From Vibrio algicola (GTDB lineage Bacteria > Pseudomonadota > Gammaproteobacteria > Enterobacterales > Vibrionaceae): DNA of 64,000 nucleotides. The stretch is taken from the NCBI RefSeq assembly GCF_009601765.2, contig NZ_CP045700.1, forward strand, positions 62,001 to 126,000, read 5' to 3'. Positions within the stretch are counted from its first letter, which is position 1. Each line of letters begins with the position of its first letter. The notes under the pieces are model-generated. The model was not told the origin of the DNA. It searched no databases and worked only from the letters and a program-made list of their open reading frames with translations. Positions 26,099-35,247 of the stretch are shown piece by piece. Both the position numbers and the translations under genes were made by a program.

Positions 26099-27496
26099 TT
26101 ATTCTGCTTTTACTTCGGTGGCCAGTTTCTGCTTTTTAAGTGCAAATATCGTCAGCAATACGGCAAAAATTGCCATCGCGGCCATCATTAAATAAATCGA
26201 ATTAAAACTGTGCCCAAGTACCTGTGGTGGGTAATCTGCCATATTATCTTTGGCAACTTGTCCTTGAGTGGAAAGCGAATATTGAAATACTGCTGAGCAA
26301 ATCGCCACACCCACCGCTCCTCCTAGTTCACGCCCAAAGTTAAACAAAGACATGCCAATGCCGCGATCTTTAGCCGGTAATACATTTTGTACCACTACCC
26401 CTAATGCCGGTAGCGTAAAACCTATACCTAAACCCGCAAGTCCTAAAGCTAGCGCAGGTAAAGTATGGTGATATATCATGCCGAAGCTTAATGCTGCTAA
26501 GGCAAAGCCGGCTAAACACAGCCCTTTATATTCGCCCAATTTATTCACCAACTTGCCGCCACAATAAGCCCCGAGCGTCACGCTGAACATAAAGATCACC
26601 ATGATTTCGCCACTTTCAGAAGGGGTCATACCGCGTTGCCACTGCATTTGCATCGGTAGATACACTAGCACTGCAAACATCAATAACTGTGAGCATAAGA
26701 TCAAGAAGATACAAACAATATAGCCAGGCAGCTTGGCAAGTCTTGCTGGAAGGATAGGGTCGGAAACTTTACGTTCTACCAAGAACAGCATCAATAAAGA
26801 TAATGCGAAAGCACCACCTGTCCAGGTTTGAGGAAATCCAGATTCAGGCGATAACAACAATAATAAGCTGGTGGAGGACAGCATTAAAAATAACGCGCCA
26901 AACCAGTCAAATTTGGCTTGTCGTTTTTTATTTAAATGCGAAAGATTTTTGCGGATCAAAATAACCGCCAGTACCCCTAGCGGTAAGTTTATCCAAAACA
27001 CCCAACGCCAAGATAAATGCTCGGCAAAGTAGCCGCCTAATAATGGCCCTGCAATGCTAGATACCGCATAAACAATCGAAATATAGCCTTGGTATTTGCC
27101 AACTTCTCGCGCCGGAATGCAATCGGCTATCACGGTAAAGGCCAGTGCGATTAAGCCGCCGCCGCCAATGCCTTGGATCACGCGCGCCATGATTAAGGTT
27201 TCGATGTCTTTAGCAAAACCACAAGCAGCCGAGCCGATAATGAACAGAGTAATGCCGATATACAGCATACGAACTCGGCCTAAAATATCACTTAACTTGC
27301 CATAAATGGGTAACACAGCGGTGGCAGCAAGTAAGTAGGCGGTCACTATCCAAGTTAAGGCTGACCCCGCATGAAGCTCATTGCCAATAATCGGCAATGG
27401 TGTGGTGACGATACTTTTTTCAAGTGAACCGAGGGCAATGACCAATGCCACACTCATAAATATCTTTTGCGGTGAAATAGGGGCTTGTGTTGTCAC
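26099..27496 (-). CDS. MFS efflux transporter, DHA2 (EmrB/QacA-like) family
   Basis: The 465-aa membrane protein has the DHA2-type N-terminus (SLEKSIVTTPLPIIGNELHA), motif A (GKLSDILGRVRMLYIG), the ARVIQGIGGGGLIALAF segment and motif C-like IAGPLLGGYFAEHLSWRWVF. Thirteen or fourteen hydrophobic segments are expected for this length. It probably exports drugs or toxic compounds using the proton gradient. It is a monocistronic leftward gene, the first core-like gene after the mobile region. The conserved acidic residue usual in TM1 of QacA-like pumps is not obvious, since LGSLEKSIV replaces the common LDxTIVN pattern. Confidence 0.88.
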   Translation of the reverse strand: MTTQAPISPQKIFMSVALVIALGSLEKSIVTTPLPIIGNELHAGSALTWIVTAYLLAATAVLPIYGKLSDILGRVRMLYIGITLFIIGSAACGFAKDIETLIMARVIQGIGGGGLIALAFTVIADCIPAREVGKYQGYISIVYAVSSIAGPLLGGYFAEHLSWRWVFWINLPLGVLAVILIRKNLSHLNKKRQAKFDWFGALFLMLSSTSLLLLLSPESGFPQTWTGGAFALSLLMLFLVERKVSDPILPARLAKLPGYIVCIFLILCSQLLMFAVLVYLPMQMQWQRGMTPSESGEIMVIFMFSVTLGAYCGGKLVNKLGEYKGLCLAGFALAALSFGMIYHHTLPALALGLAGLGIGFTLPALGVVVQNVLPAKDRGIGMSLFNFGRELGGAVGVAICSAVFQYSLSTQGQVAKDNMADYPPQVLGHSFNSIYLMMAAMAIFAVLLTIFALKKQKLATEVKAE

Positions 27497-27608
27497 TGTT
27501 TATCCTGCTGTCTGTTTTTAAAAAAAATCTTATAAAAAACAATGCATTTACGGTAAGGTAAACACATTGTTCACATAGCGATTTTTTTTGCTAGCTCAAA
27601 TGATGAGT

Positions 27609-28832
27609 TTAGCCAATAAAGGATAAGTATCCTTGGATGATGATCAAATTTACCACATCAATAAAGAAAGCACCGACAATAGGCACCACCATAAAGGCTT
27701 GTGGTGATGGGCCATAATAGCTGACCAATGAACCCATATTCATCACGGCGGTTGGCGTGGCACCTAAGCCAAAACCACAGTGACCACCGGTGATCACCGC
27801 CGCATCATAATTTGAGCCCATAACACGGAAAGTCACGTTATAAGCAAAAATAGCCAGTACCAATGTTTGCACAAAAAGGATAATCAATAGCGGCACAGCC
27901 AGATCAAAAATTTCCCATAATTTTAAACTCATCAAGGCCATTGATAAAAAGAGTGACAATGAAACCGTACCTAAAATATCGACGGTATCAGTATTGAGTT
28001 TATATTTACCTGAGACTTCAAAAATGTTGGTAATGATCACACCGATAAACAGGGCATAAACAAAGTCAGGAATTTTTAACCAGCTTATTTCAAAACTGCT
28101 GACCCATTTTTCAACGTAAATGGCGCCAACCACACAGACCAGCATAGTGAATAAAGTCTCGATCACGCGGCGAGCGGTGACTTTTTCTTCTTCACTGTCG
28201 TTATAGGTCACCACATCGGGGAAGCTTTCGTGGTGTTTATCGCCGTCACCATATTCAGATTTTAGATTATGTTTTTGAATGCGACGTTGCGCCACAGGGC
28301 CGCCAATAATACCGCCCACGATCAACCCAAAAGTTGCCGCCGCCATAGCAAACTCTAACGTGTTTAAGCCATACATAGATTGGAAAGTACTAGCCCAAGC
28401 CGCGCCCGTTCCGTGACCGCCAGAGAGGGTAATGGACCCTGCTACCAAGCCAAGTAATGGATTAAGCCCTAGCATAGTCGCAAGGCTGACACCCACCGCA
28501 TTTTGGATAATGATATAAATGGATGCCACAGCTAAAAAGATAAAGACCTTTTTACCGCCCTTGACTAACTGGGTGTAGCTGGCCGATAAACCGACAGTGG
28601 TAAAAAACAATAGCATTAAGGTCTGTTGCAAAGGCAATTCAAACTCTAAAGTAATGTTATTAAAGTGCAAGATCGTGATGATGATTGCCACAATTAAGCC
28701 ACCGACAATCGGTTCTGGCACTTTATATTTAGATAAAAATGATACTTTTGTATTAACAAAGTGCCCTAATAACAGGACAAATATTGCCAACAAAAAAGAC
28801 TCTATTGAGCCAACAGGATAAACTGTATTCAT
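27609..28832 (-). CDS. gltS: Sodium/glutamate symporter GltS
   Basis: The 407-aa membrane protein matches GltS in length and pattern. Landmarks are VPEPIVGGLIVAIIITIL, the first re-entrant loop GSITLSGGHGTGAAWA, and the pseudo-symmetric second loop ITGGHCGFGLGATPTAVMNM. It imports glutamate with Na+ across the inner membrane. The GGHGT and GGHCG loops with conserved glycine pairs are diagnostic of the family. It is a single leftward gene with a 299-bp upstream region (28833-29131) shared with a divergent small gene. Confidence 0.95.
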   Translation of the reverse strand: MNTVYPVGSIESFLLAIFVLLLGHFVNTKVSFLSKYKVPEPIVGGLIVAIIITILHFNNITLEFELPLQQTLMLLFFTTVGLSASYTQLVKGGKKVFIFLAVASIYIIIQNAVGVSLATMLGLNPLLGLVAGSITLSGGHGTGAAWASTFQSMYGLNTLEFAMAAATFGLIVGGIIGGPVAQRRIQKHNLKSEYGDGDKHHESFPDVVTYNDSEEEKVTARRVIETLFTMLVCVVGAIYVEKWVSSFEISWLKIPDFVYALFIGVIITNIFEVSGKYKLNTDTVDILGTVSLSLFLSMALMSLKLWEIFDLAVPLLIILFVQTLVLAIFAYNVTFRVMGSNYDAAVITGGHCGFGLGATPTAVMNMGSLVSYYGPSPQAFMVVPIVGAFFIDVVNLIIIQGYLSFIG

Positions 28833-29131
28833 ATATCGCCTCTAAAAAACTCGATAAAAATTGACCGTTACTTTTAGCATAGACAGTGTTTGGAACACAT
28901 GACTGATAAATGCGGCCTTTCCGTGGCGGGCGATGTGATGGGTATTAAATAAACGTTAAAACCGATCAAAAATGTTAGCTAAAAGAAACGATGGTATGCG
29001 ATATCAACTGCAAATTTTGATATCGGTTGGATTATTGACATTAACTTTTCAATTTCATGACGTATTGGCAGTTTCAATGGATATTATGCCGAGCCTGTAC
29101 GAAATTTAACCGTTAATTTTTGGAGCTCATC

Positions 29132-29362
29132 ATGCCTGTTCTTTATTGTGACTCATGCCGTCGTGACACCCAACACAAAGAAGTGTTGTGTAGACTACCT
29201 AAGGACAATATTGATATTTCATTAAAAGCGAAGCTGCAGCAGTTTAGCAAATTGATGAGCCAGTTAATGAACGGGGTACATTACCACAAAATGGGCCCAG
29301 TTTGTTTATGTCGTAACTGTAATCAAAAAAATAATTGGCAGGCTGAGTCGTTATCACACTAA
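29132..29362 (+). CDS. Small CxxC protein of unknown function
   Basis: The 76-aa protein starts at ATG 29132 (MPVLYCDSCRRDTQHKEVLC), preceded by GGAG; a TTG at 29120 is a weaker start. Two cysteine pairs, CDSC near the N-terminus and CRNC near the C-terminus, look like a small zinc ribbon. It has no membrane segment. I do not recognise a family. It stands alone between gltS and a YdcF-like gene. Confidence 0.7.
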   Translation: MPVLYCDSCRRDTQHKEVLCRLPKDNIDISLKAKLQQFSKLMSQLMNGVHYHKMGPVCLCRNCNQKNNWQAESLSH

Positions 29363-29547
29363 TCTAGTTGGTTTTTTACTCAAATGGCTGCCATTTCATT
29401 CATGGTGGCTTTTGTCATTGTGCACTTATTTCAATATTATGTCTTTTTCCTACCTCTTCTTTATTCTGTCATTAACACTTGCCTTAAACTCAAGTAAAGT
29501 AGTTTGATCTATTCTCATTTTCTACTGTTAGATTTTTAGGGTAATGA

Positions 29548-30240
29548 GTGTTTAATTATTTGGCGCTTGCATGTTGTAAGCCGATGGAGTGGGTGATGTC
29601 TGGTTATTACAATCAAGTGTTAGCGGTTTGGAATTATTTACAGCTCAAGCAAGATATACAACCGAGTGATGCAATATTGTTGCTGGGCAGCTCCGATTTG
29701 AGAGTGGGTGAACGAGTGGCAGAATTGTATCATCAAGGGATCGCGCCACGGGTGATCATCTCTGGTGGATTAGGGCGAATGACCGATGATTTATTTCCGC
29801 AATCAGAGGCTGAAATGTTTGCCAAAGTGGTGATGGATTGCGGAGTGCCGTGTGAGGCGATTTTATTGGAATCCCAATCGACCAATACCGGTGAGAATCT
29901 CATTTTTACTGAGCAGCTTATAGTCGAGCAAGGCATTAAGCTAAATAGCGTTACTTTAGTACAAAAACCGTATATGGAACGCCGTGCACTAGCGTGTTGC
30001 GAACAACTGTGGCCTCAAGTGAACGCGCAAGTTACCTCCCCACAATTCCCCAACTTTATTGATTATTGCAATACGTTGCATCCCTCTTGTGATGTGATTA
30101 ATTTGATGGTGGGTGAATTGCAACGCATTGAGCTTTATCCTAATCAGGGATTTTTTAAACCTCAGCCTTGGCCAGAAAACATGACCCGAATCATGCAGTC
30201 TTTAATCGCCATTGGGTATGATGAGCATCTTATCGCTTAA
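29548..30240 (+). CDS. YdcF/ElyC-SanA family (DUF218) protein
   Basis: The 230-aa protein starts at GTG 29548 after an AGGG ribosome site. The DUF218 core is visible: PSDAILLLGSSDLRVGERVA, GIAPRVIISGGLGR, ESQSTNTGENLIFTEQLI and LVQKPYMERRALA. DUF218 proteins are alpha/beta folds; some act in envelope or peptidoglycan-related processes, and YdcF binds S-adenosylmethionine. No signal peptide is convincing, so it resembles cytoplasmic YdcF rather than membrane SanA or ElyC. It lies upstream of a peptidoglycan-peptide epimerase gene, a possible functional hint only. Confidence 0.88.
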   Translation: MFNYLALACCKPMEWVMSGYYNQVLAVWNYLQLKQDIQPSDAILLLGSSDLRVGERVAELYHQGIAPRVIISGGLGRMTDDLFPQSEAEMFAKVVMDCGVPCEAILLESQSTNTGENLIFTEQLIVEQGIKLNSVTLVQKPYMERRALACCEQLWPQVNAQVTSPQFPNFIDYCNTLHPSCDVINLMVGELQRIELYPNQGFFKPQPWPENMTRIMQSLIAIGYDEHLIA

Positions 30241-30244
30241 AATA

Positions 30245-30335
30245 CCTGTTACACCCCGTATTACTTGACGTTGCCGCTTGGTTGGCTCGTGAATGCGATC
30301 GTATTGATCTCATGGTAACTTCAATGACTTTGGCT
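30245..30335. repeat. Degenerate copy of the MITE-like intergenic repeat
   Basis: Segments TATTACTTGA, TTGGTTGGCT, TCATGG and ACTTCAATGACTTTGG follow the order of the full copy at 35115-35241 but with many changes and deletions. It fills most of the gap between the YdcF-like and epimerase genes. Confidence 0.45.
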
Positions 30336-30351
30336 ATCGGAGGGCCGCTCA

Positions 30352-31368
30352 GTGTCAAAACAATTCAAATTTACCATTAATCATCACTTGGTTAATAAGT
30401 TATCGGTCAATCAATATTCTTTGCCAATCAATGGCTCCTTTACTATTTCTCGAGGCTCTAAAACCCATGCTGATGTGGTGGTGGTCACGCTTGAGCCGGC
30501 CAATGGTGCAGTTGGTTATGGTGAAAGTGTTCCTTACGCCCGTTATGGTGAATCGGTTGAACAGGTGATGGCCGATTTAGCGGCGCTTGATATTGATGCG
30601 ATACAATTGACCCCAGAGCGTATTGCCACCTTGTTACCAGCTGGTGCGGCGCGTAATGCACTTGATTGTGCGTGGTGGGATTTACACTGTAAACAGAATA
30701 AGCAAAACATCTGGCAATTGCTGGAGCTCTCGCCTTGCGTGCAGACCACCGCTTTCACTTTATCACTGGATAGCGCCGAAAAAATGGGGCAAGCGGCGTA
30801 TCAAAATCGTCATCGTCCGTTATTGAAATTAAAGTTAGCGGGAGAAGGCGATATTGAGCGTGTGGCGGCAGTTCGTAAAAATGCACCAGATAGCCAGTTG
30901 ATTGTGGATGCCAATGAAGGGTGGAATGTTGAGATCTATCAACGCATGATCCCGCAATTGGTTGAATTAAATGTGTTGATGATTGAGCAACCTTTCCCTG
31001 CTGATAAAGATGAGTGGTTGGATGGCTTACCTCGTCCAATTACGATTTGCGCTGATGAATCTTGTCATGATGCAGCCAGTTTAGCTAAGTTGGTAGGGCG
31101 ATTTGATATGATCAATATTAAGTTGGATAAAACTGGCGGTTTGACCGAAGCATTAAAACTGAAACAAGCGGCGATTGAACAAGATCTAAAAATTATGGTT
31201 GGCTGCATGGTTGGCAGCTCTCTAGGGATGGCACCTGCCTTTGTAGTGGCGCAAGGCGCAGATATTGTCGATTTAGACGGCCCATTACTATTGGCGCAAG
31301 ATTGCGATCATGGCTTTGAGTTTGAAGGCTCAAGCATGCAGGTGATGAGCGAAGATCTTTGGGGTTAA
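30352..31368 (+). CDS. ycjG: L-Ala-D/L-Glu epimerase, enolase superfamily
   Basis: The 338-aa protein starts at GTG 30352 after GGAGGG. It is a muconate-cycloisomerase-type enolase-superfamily enzyme: K-x-K pair in PLLKLKLAGEGD, metal ligands in VDANEGWN, MIEQPFPADKDEW and CADESCHD, and the opposite-face Lys in NIKLDKTGG. These match dipeptide epimerases that convert L-Ala-D-Glu from peptidoglycan into L-Ala-L-Glu. With the MpaA amidase and MppA/OppA-like binding protein nearby it completes a murein-peptide recycling route. The 111 bp upstream contain a degenerate interspersed repeat. Confidence 0.9.
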   Translation: MSKQFKFTINHHLVNKLSVNQYSLPINGSFTISRGSKTHADVVVVTLEPANGAVGYGESVPYARYGESVEQVMADLAALDIDAIQLTPERIATLLPAGAARNALDCAWWDLHCKQNKQNIWQLLELSPCVQTTAFTLSLDSAEKMGQAAYQNRHRPLLKLKLAGEGDIERVAAVRKNAPDSQLIVDANEGWNVEIYQRMIPQLVELNVLMIEQPFPADKDEWLDGLPRPITICADESCHDAASLAKLVGRFDMINIKLDKTGGLTEALKLKQAAIEQDLKIMVGCMVGSSLGMAPAFVVAQGADIVDLDGPLLLAQDCDHGFEFEGSSMQVMSEDLWG

Positions 31369-31486
31369 CACCAATCAAAATAATACCCATGCGATAAATT
31401 TAATGATCGTTCACAAACGCCAAGAATTACTAAAAGTGGCTTAGAGGTCCTACAGGATTACTTGACCATTACAGACGGATCAGCGT

Positions 31487-31531
31487 CTTTTCGGCGTATT
31501 CAAATTGATCAAATATCAAATGGAATTGGTA
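31487..31531. repeat. Second interspersed repeat family, copy 1
   Basis: These 45 bp are the reverse complement of 45679-45723 with only a few changes: TACCAATTCCATTT and TTTGATCAATTTGA are shared. It directly abuts the MITE-like repeat at 31532. The upstream 31369-31486 is non-coding and may be the remainder of the same element. Confidence 0.7.
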
Positions 31532-31659
31532 TATACCCAAAGTAATTGAAGTTGCAGTGAGGCGGCAAGTAAACGAAGCCCCATGAGCTTAGCTTGCCTA
31601 AGTGATTGGGGGGAGTTAGCGCAGCCAACAAAGCTGCAGCTTCAAGTAAGACGGGTATA
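31532..31659. repeat. MITE-like palindromic repeat, copy A (128 bp)
   Basis: The ends TATACCCAAAGTAATTGAAG and (inverse) CTTCAAGTAAGACGGGTATA form imperfect terminal inverted repeats of about 26 bp. The inside contains GGCGGCAAGTAAACGAAGCC and CTTGCCTAAGTGATTGGGG. The same element occurs inverted at 35115-35241 and degenerate at 37795-37932. It carries no reading frame. Confidence 0.88.
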
Positions 31660-31690
31660 AGTAAGTTAATCTACCGAGACAAGTATTAAA

Positions 31691-31735
31691 AAGGGTCGCA
31701 CTGCTTATTATTAAGTAGTGCGACCCTTTTGTTTT
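31691..31735 (-). terminator. Rho-independent terminator of the POT permease gene
   Basis: AAGGGTCGCACTGCTTA and TAAGTAGTGCGACCCTT form a long stem with a short loop between 31691 and 31728. A-runs on the left and T-runs on the right mean it can stop transcription from both sides. It lies 44 bp past the leftward permease stop. Confidence 0.88.
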
Positions 31736-31778
31736 TCTATGTCTATTTACGCGACAGGCTTTTTATATTACCGGTTTC

Positions 31779-33254
31779 TTAGACCGCAGGCTTTGCCTCT
31801 AATTTTTCTGCGCAAGCATCGGCTTTGTTAAGCATCTTACGAATAACGTACGAGCCAATCAGAGCAATCACTGCCATCACTAACGCTAAGATGGTAAGCA
31901 ATTTAAAGTAATCGCCATAAACCGTTTGAACGATGGCTTGGGTGATCACTTGGCCTTTTTCCATCGCAATGCTGGTGGAGAATACTGCACCCACAATGCC
32001 ACTTAATGCTTGAGCAATGTAGAACAAGCTTACAGAAAAGTTCTCGATGTATTTTGGGGTAACGGATAAAACAAACGCCACCACAAAGCTACCGACAATC
32101 ACTTCACCAATTGACATAAAACCGTACACAGCCAAGAACACTTCTGGGCGGATAATTGCATCCTGACCAACACCAGTAACAGCAACGGTTAAGATACCAA
32201 ATGAAATAGCCACGAGAACAAATGAAATCGCCACCTTGGTTGCGGTGGAAATCGTTACGCCGCGTTTTTCTAAAGTCGAGAAAATCCAAGTAATGATTGG
32301 ACCACCGACGATACACCATAGTGGGTTCATCGCCATGGCCGCTTCTGGTGCAATCGGAATAAATCCAAATAAGTCACCGCGCATTGTATTTAAACTCACC
32401 ATGGTCATGGATGTCATCATTTGACCGTAGTATACAAAGAAGAAAGTGGTAAGCATGGTCATAATAAGCATGGTACCAATGCGTAAACCTTCGGATTTGT
32501 TACTGCGGAAAATCAAGAATACCAAGTATGAAAGAGCACTGATACCAATCACGTAAACGATATTTTGACCGATATCCATGTTCGAGAACATAAAGAATAC
32601 CAAGCCAATCATTGCCGCAGAAATCACTAAGAACAAGACTAAGTTTTTAGGGCTAACTTTATTTTTATCGATCTCGCTGCTGACATTCGATAAAGGTTTA
32701 TTTAGTACCAATAAGGTAATGAAAGCGATAGACGCTAACGCCGCCGATAACCCGAAACTGCCGTTAAAGCCAATCGATAATACAAACAGTGGGAATAAAT
32801 ACTGACCTAAAAAAGCACCGATATTATTGACTGAGTAGTTGAGTGGGTAACAGTTTTCAAAATCAGTATCAGTTTTGAAGGTACGTTTGTATAAGCTTGG
32901 GTAAGACGGTGCCATCATACCGCGACCGTAACTGGCCAGTGCGATCCCGACTAAACTCATAGGTACATTGGTAGAAGATGCCCCTAGTACCAATAGAACG
33001 TAACCGATACTAAACGCACCATAAGAAATGGTGAGTGAGCGGTACGAGCCAAGCAATTTATCGGCAATGAAGCCACCTGCGATCGCAAATAATGGACCAA
33101 TAGAGGAAAAAGCCCCTACGATCATCATGGTCTCTGCTTCGCTATAATGGAGCTTTTCTAAGAAAAAACGGGTGAGAATGACCATCACCCCATAAAATGA
33201 CAAGCCGAACATAGCTTGGCAGAACATCATTGATTTGTTTAGTTTATTCCACAT
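31779..33254 (-). CDS. POT-family proton-dependent oligopeptide transporter
   Basis: The 491-aa membrane protein has the POT/PTR2 layout of 12-14 membrane segments. Visible family regions are FYGVMVILTRFFLEKLHYSE, GGFIADKLLGSYRSL, YGRGMMAPSYPSLYKRTF and the PTR2-type NCYPLNYSVNNIGAFLGQYL. The family imports di- and tripeptides with protons. The common E-x-x-E-R/K motif in helix 1 is not obvious (FGLSFYGVMV), a difference from typical DtpA/DtpB. The surrounding epimerase and MpaA genes suggest it may take up muropeptide-derived peptides. It has its own terminator at 31691-31735. Confidence 0.87.
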   Translation of the reverse strand: MWNKLNKSMMFCQAMFGLSFYGVMVILTRFFLEKLHYSEAETMMIVGAFSSIGPLFAIAGGFIADKLLGSYRSLTISYGAFSIGYVLLVLGASSTNVPMSLVGIALASYGRGMMAPSYPSLYKRTFKTDTDFENCYPLNYSVNNIGAFLGQYLFPLFVLSIGFNGSFGLSAALASIAFITLLVLNKPLSNVSSEIDKNKVSPKNLVLFLVISAAMIGLVFFMFSNMDIGQNIVYVIGISALSYLVFLIFRSNKSEGLRIGTMLIMTMLTTFFFVYYGQMMTSMTMVSLNTMRGDLFGFIPIAPEAAMAMNPLWCIVGGPIITWIFSTLEKRGVTISTATKVAISFVLVAISFGILTVAVTGVGQDAIIRPEVFLAVYGFMSIGEVIVGSFVVAFVLSVTPKYIENFSVSLFYIAQALSGIVGAVFSTSIAMEKGQVITQAIVQTVYGDYFKLLTILALVMAVIALIGSYVIRKMLNKADACAEKLEAKPAV

Positions 33255-33516
33255 AATCGCCTACTTATTTAGTAATAGCTTAGTTTAATATGTCGCGCAT
33301 ATTATCACTGTTAGGCGAAAATAAAAAAACAATATAAGTCTCATTTTTATAATGTAAGAATTTAATTCCAAAAATAAATCGTAGCAAGTTGTTAACCTAT
33401 GGATGACTTTGATCTCATTGGGTATCAGTATAGTTGCAGCAATGTTGAATGTGACTTAATGTTGACCAAGTAATGAAAATAACAAATGACTCAATAATTG
33501 AAGGTAAGGATCGAAT

Positions 33517-35079
33517 ATGAACGGAATAACGTCTGTGAATGCTAAAGAGGTGGCATCAAGTGATGTTTTATCTGCTCAATCTAAAGTCATTGAGCCTGCA
33601 TTCGTTGCTTCGTCCTCATCGGATCTCGATCTCAGTGATTCATTATCGGCACTATTGCAAAAAATGCAGGAAAGTTTTACCAAACATCCGTCACCAAGTC
33701 TTGATGAGCGCAAACAAAAGCTGCTCAAACTCAAGCAGTCATTGATCACGCATCAAAAGTCATTAGTACAAGCATTGAGTGAAGATTTTGGCTATCGCTC
33801 TGAATTTGACTCCACCATGGCCGATATTATGCCGACCGTGGCGCAAATTAATTACACTCTCAAACGTTTAAATAAGTGGGCAAAACCCAGTCGTCGTCAT
33901 GCCGGTTTAATGTTTGCGCCATCGAAAGTCTCGGTTCAATATCAACCGCTGGGTGTAGTGGGGATCATTTCACCTTGGAATTTCCCGGTGATCTTAAGTC
34001 TCGCGCCATTAGTGACGGCGTTGGCGGCGGGCAATAAAGTGATGATGAAGCTGAGTGAATTCACCCCAAAGACCAATCAAGTGATCCGAACGATTGTGGC
34101 GGTGATTTCAAAAGACGTTGAAGTGGTTGAAGGTGAAGCACAGGTGGCGCAAGCATTCAGTCAGTTGCGGTTTGATCATTTGTTATTTACCGGTTCAACT
34201 TCGGTGGGGCACGCGGTAGCAAAAGTTGCAGCGCAAAACTTAACCCCAGTGACATTAGAGCTTGGAGGAAAATCTCCGGTGATCGTGGCGGATGATGTGT
34301 GCGCCACCGATGCGGGCTTGATTAAAGCGATCGATGCAATTTTATTTGGTAAATGCCTTAACGCTGGGCAAATCTGTGTCTCCCCTGATTATGCTTTTGT
34401 GCCACAAGCCAAAGTGGATAAATTCGTACAGCTATTTTTAGCGCGATTTGAAAAGCATTATCCAGCTGGGAAAAAAGGCCGCGATTTTACCCATATCATT
34501 AATCAACGTCAGTATGAGCGTTTGCAGTCTTATTTACGTGATGCGCAAGAAAAAGGCGGTTGTATTCATGCCGTTAAAACCGAGACGAAGGCAGAGGCGA
34601 ACACTAAATTGAGCAAACCATCGAGTGAGCGTGATGTAACTCGTCGTCTGTTACCCCACTTAATTACCGATGTGAATGATGACATGCTGATCATGCAACA
34701 AGAAATCTTTGGCCCGATTTTGCCAATCAAACCGTATAAATACTTGCATGAAGCGATCGATTATATCAATCATGGCGAGCGACCGTTGGCGCTATATTTA
34801 ATGAGCAATGATAAAAATACCACCAAAACAGTATTACGCAATACGCACAGTGGTGGGGTTGGTATTAATGATACTGTGCTGCATGTGGGAGCTGAAGATG
34901 CGCCATTTGGTGGCATTGGAGAGTCCGGAATTGGGCATTATCATGGGGTCGAAGGTTTCAAAACCTTTAGTCACGCCAAAACCGTGTTTAATACTCCAAC
35001 TTGGCTACCAAGGATCAGTTTTTTGATGAAGCATAAAAAGTTTGCTGTGCGCACCTTTAAGCGATGGTTTATTCGCTAA
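33517..35079 (+). CDS. Coniferyl-aldehyde-dehydrogenase-type aldehyde dehydrogenase
   Basis: The 520-aa protein has an N-terminal extension of about 40 residues, then the class-3-like ALDH fold: VVGIISPWNFPVILSLAPLV, general base in TLELGGKSPVIVADDV and nucleophile in NAGQICVSPDYAFV. The C-terminus is GGIGESGIGHYHGVEGFKTF and a basic hydrophobic tail. The pattern matches CalB-like enzymes, which oxidise aromatic or long-chain aldehydes. An insertion of about 20 polar residues (near KTETKAEANTKLSKPSSERD) is unusual. It is a single rightward gene, separated by 169 bp of repeat from the convergent mpaA. Confidence 0.9.
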   Translation: MNGITSVNAKEVASSDVLSAQSKVIEPAFVASSSSDLDLSDSLSALLQKMQESFTKHPSPSLDERKQKLLKLKQSLITHQKSLVQALSEDFGYRSEFDSTMADIMPTVAQINYTLKRLNKWAKPSRRHAGLMFAPSKVSVQYQPLGVVGIISPWNFPVILSLAPLVTALAAGNKVMMKLSEFTPKTNQVIRTIVAVISKDVEVVEGEAQVAQAFSQLRFDHLLFTGSTSVGHAVAKVAAQNLTPVTLELGGKSPVIVADDVCATDAGLIKAIDAILFGKCLNAGQICVSPDYAFVPQAKVDKFVQLFLARFEKHYPAGKKGRDFTHIINQRQYERLQSYLRDAQEKGGCIHAVKTETKAEANTKLSKPSSERDVTRRLLPHLITDVNDDMLIMQQEIFGPILPIKPYKYLHEAIDYINHGERPLALYLMSNDKNTTKTVLRNTHSGGVGINDTVLHVGAEDAPFGGIGESGIGHYHGVEGFKTFSHAKTVFNTPTWLPRISFLMKHKKFAVRTFKRWFIR

Positions 35080-35114
35080 ATCCAATATTTGATGAGTGAT
35101 CTATGGGGTGAACC

Positions 35115-35241
35115 TATACCCGTCTTACTTGAAGCTGCAGATTTGTTGGCTGCGCTACTCACCCCAATCACTTAGGCAAGCTAAGCTCATGGGGCTTCGT
35201 TTACTTGCCGCCTCACTGCAACTTCAATTACTTTGGGTATA
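35115..35241. repeat. MITE-like palindromic repeat, copy B (127 bp, inverted)
   Basis: This copy is the reverse complement of 31532-31659, with TATACCCGTCTTACTTGAAG at the left and CAATTACTTTGGGTATA at the right. It occupies nearly the whole space between two convergent genes, so it may also form a terminator-like hairpin in transcripts. Confidence 0.88.
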
Positions 35242-35247
35242 AGTCAG

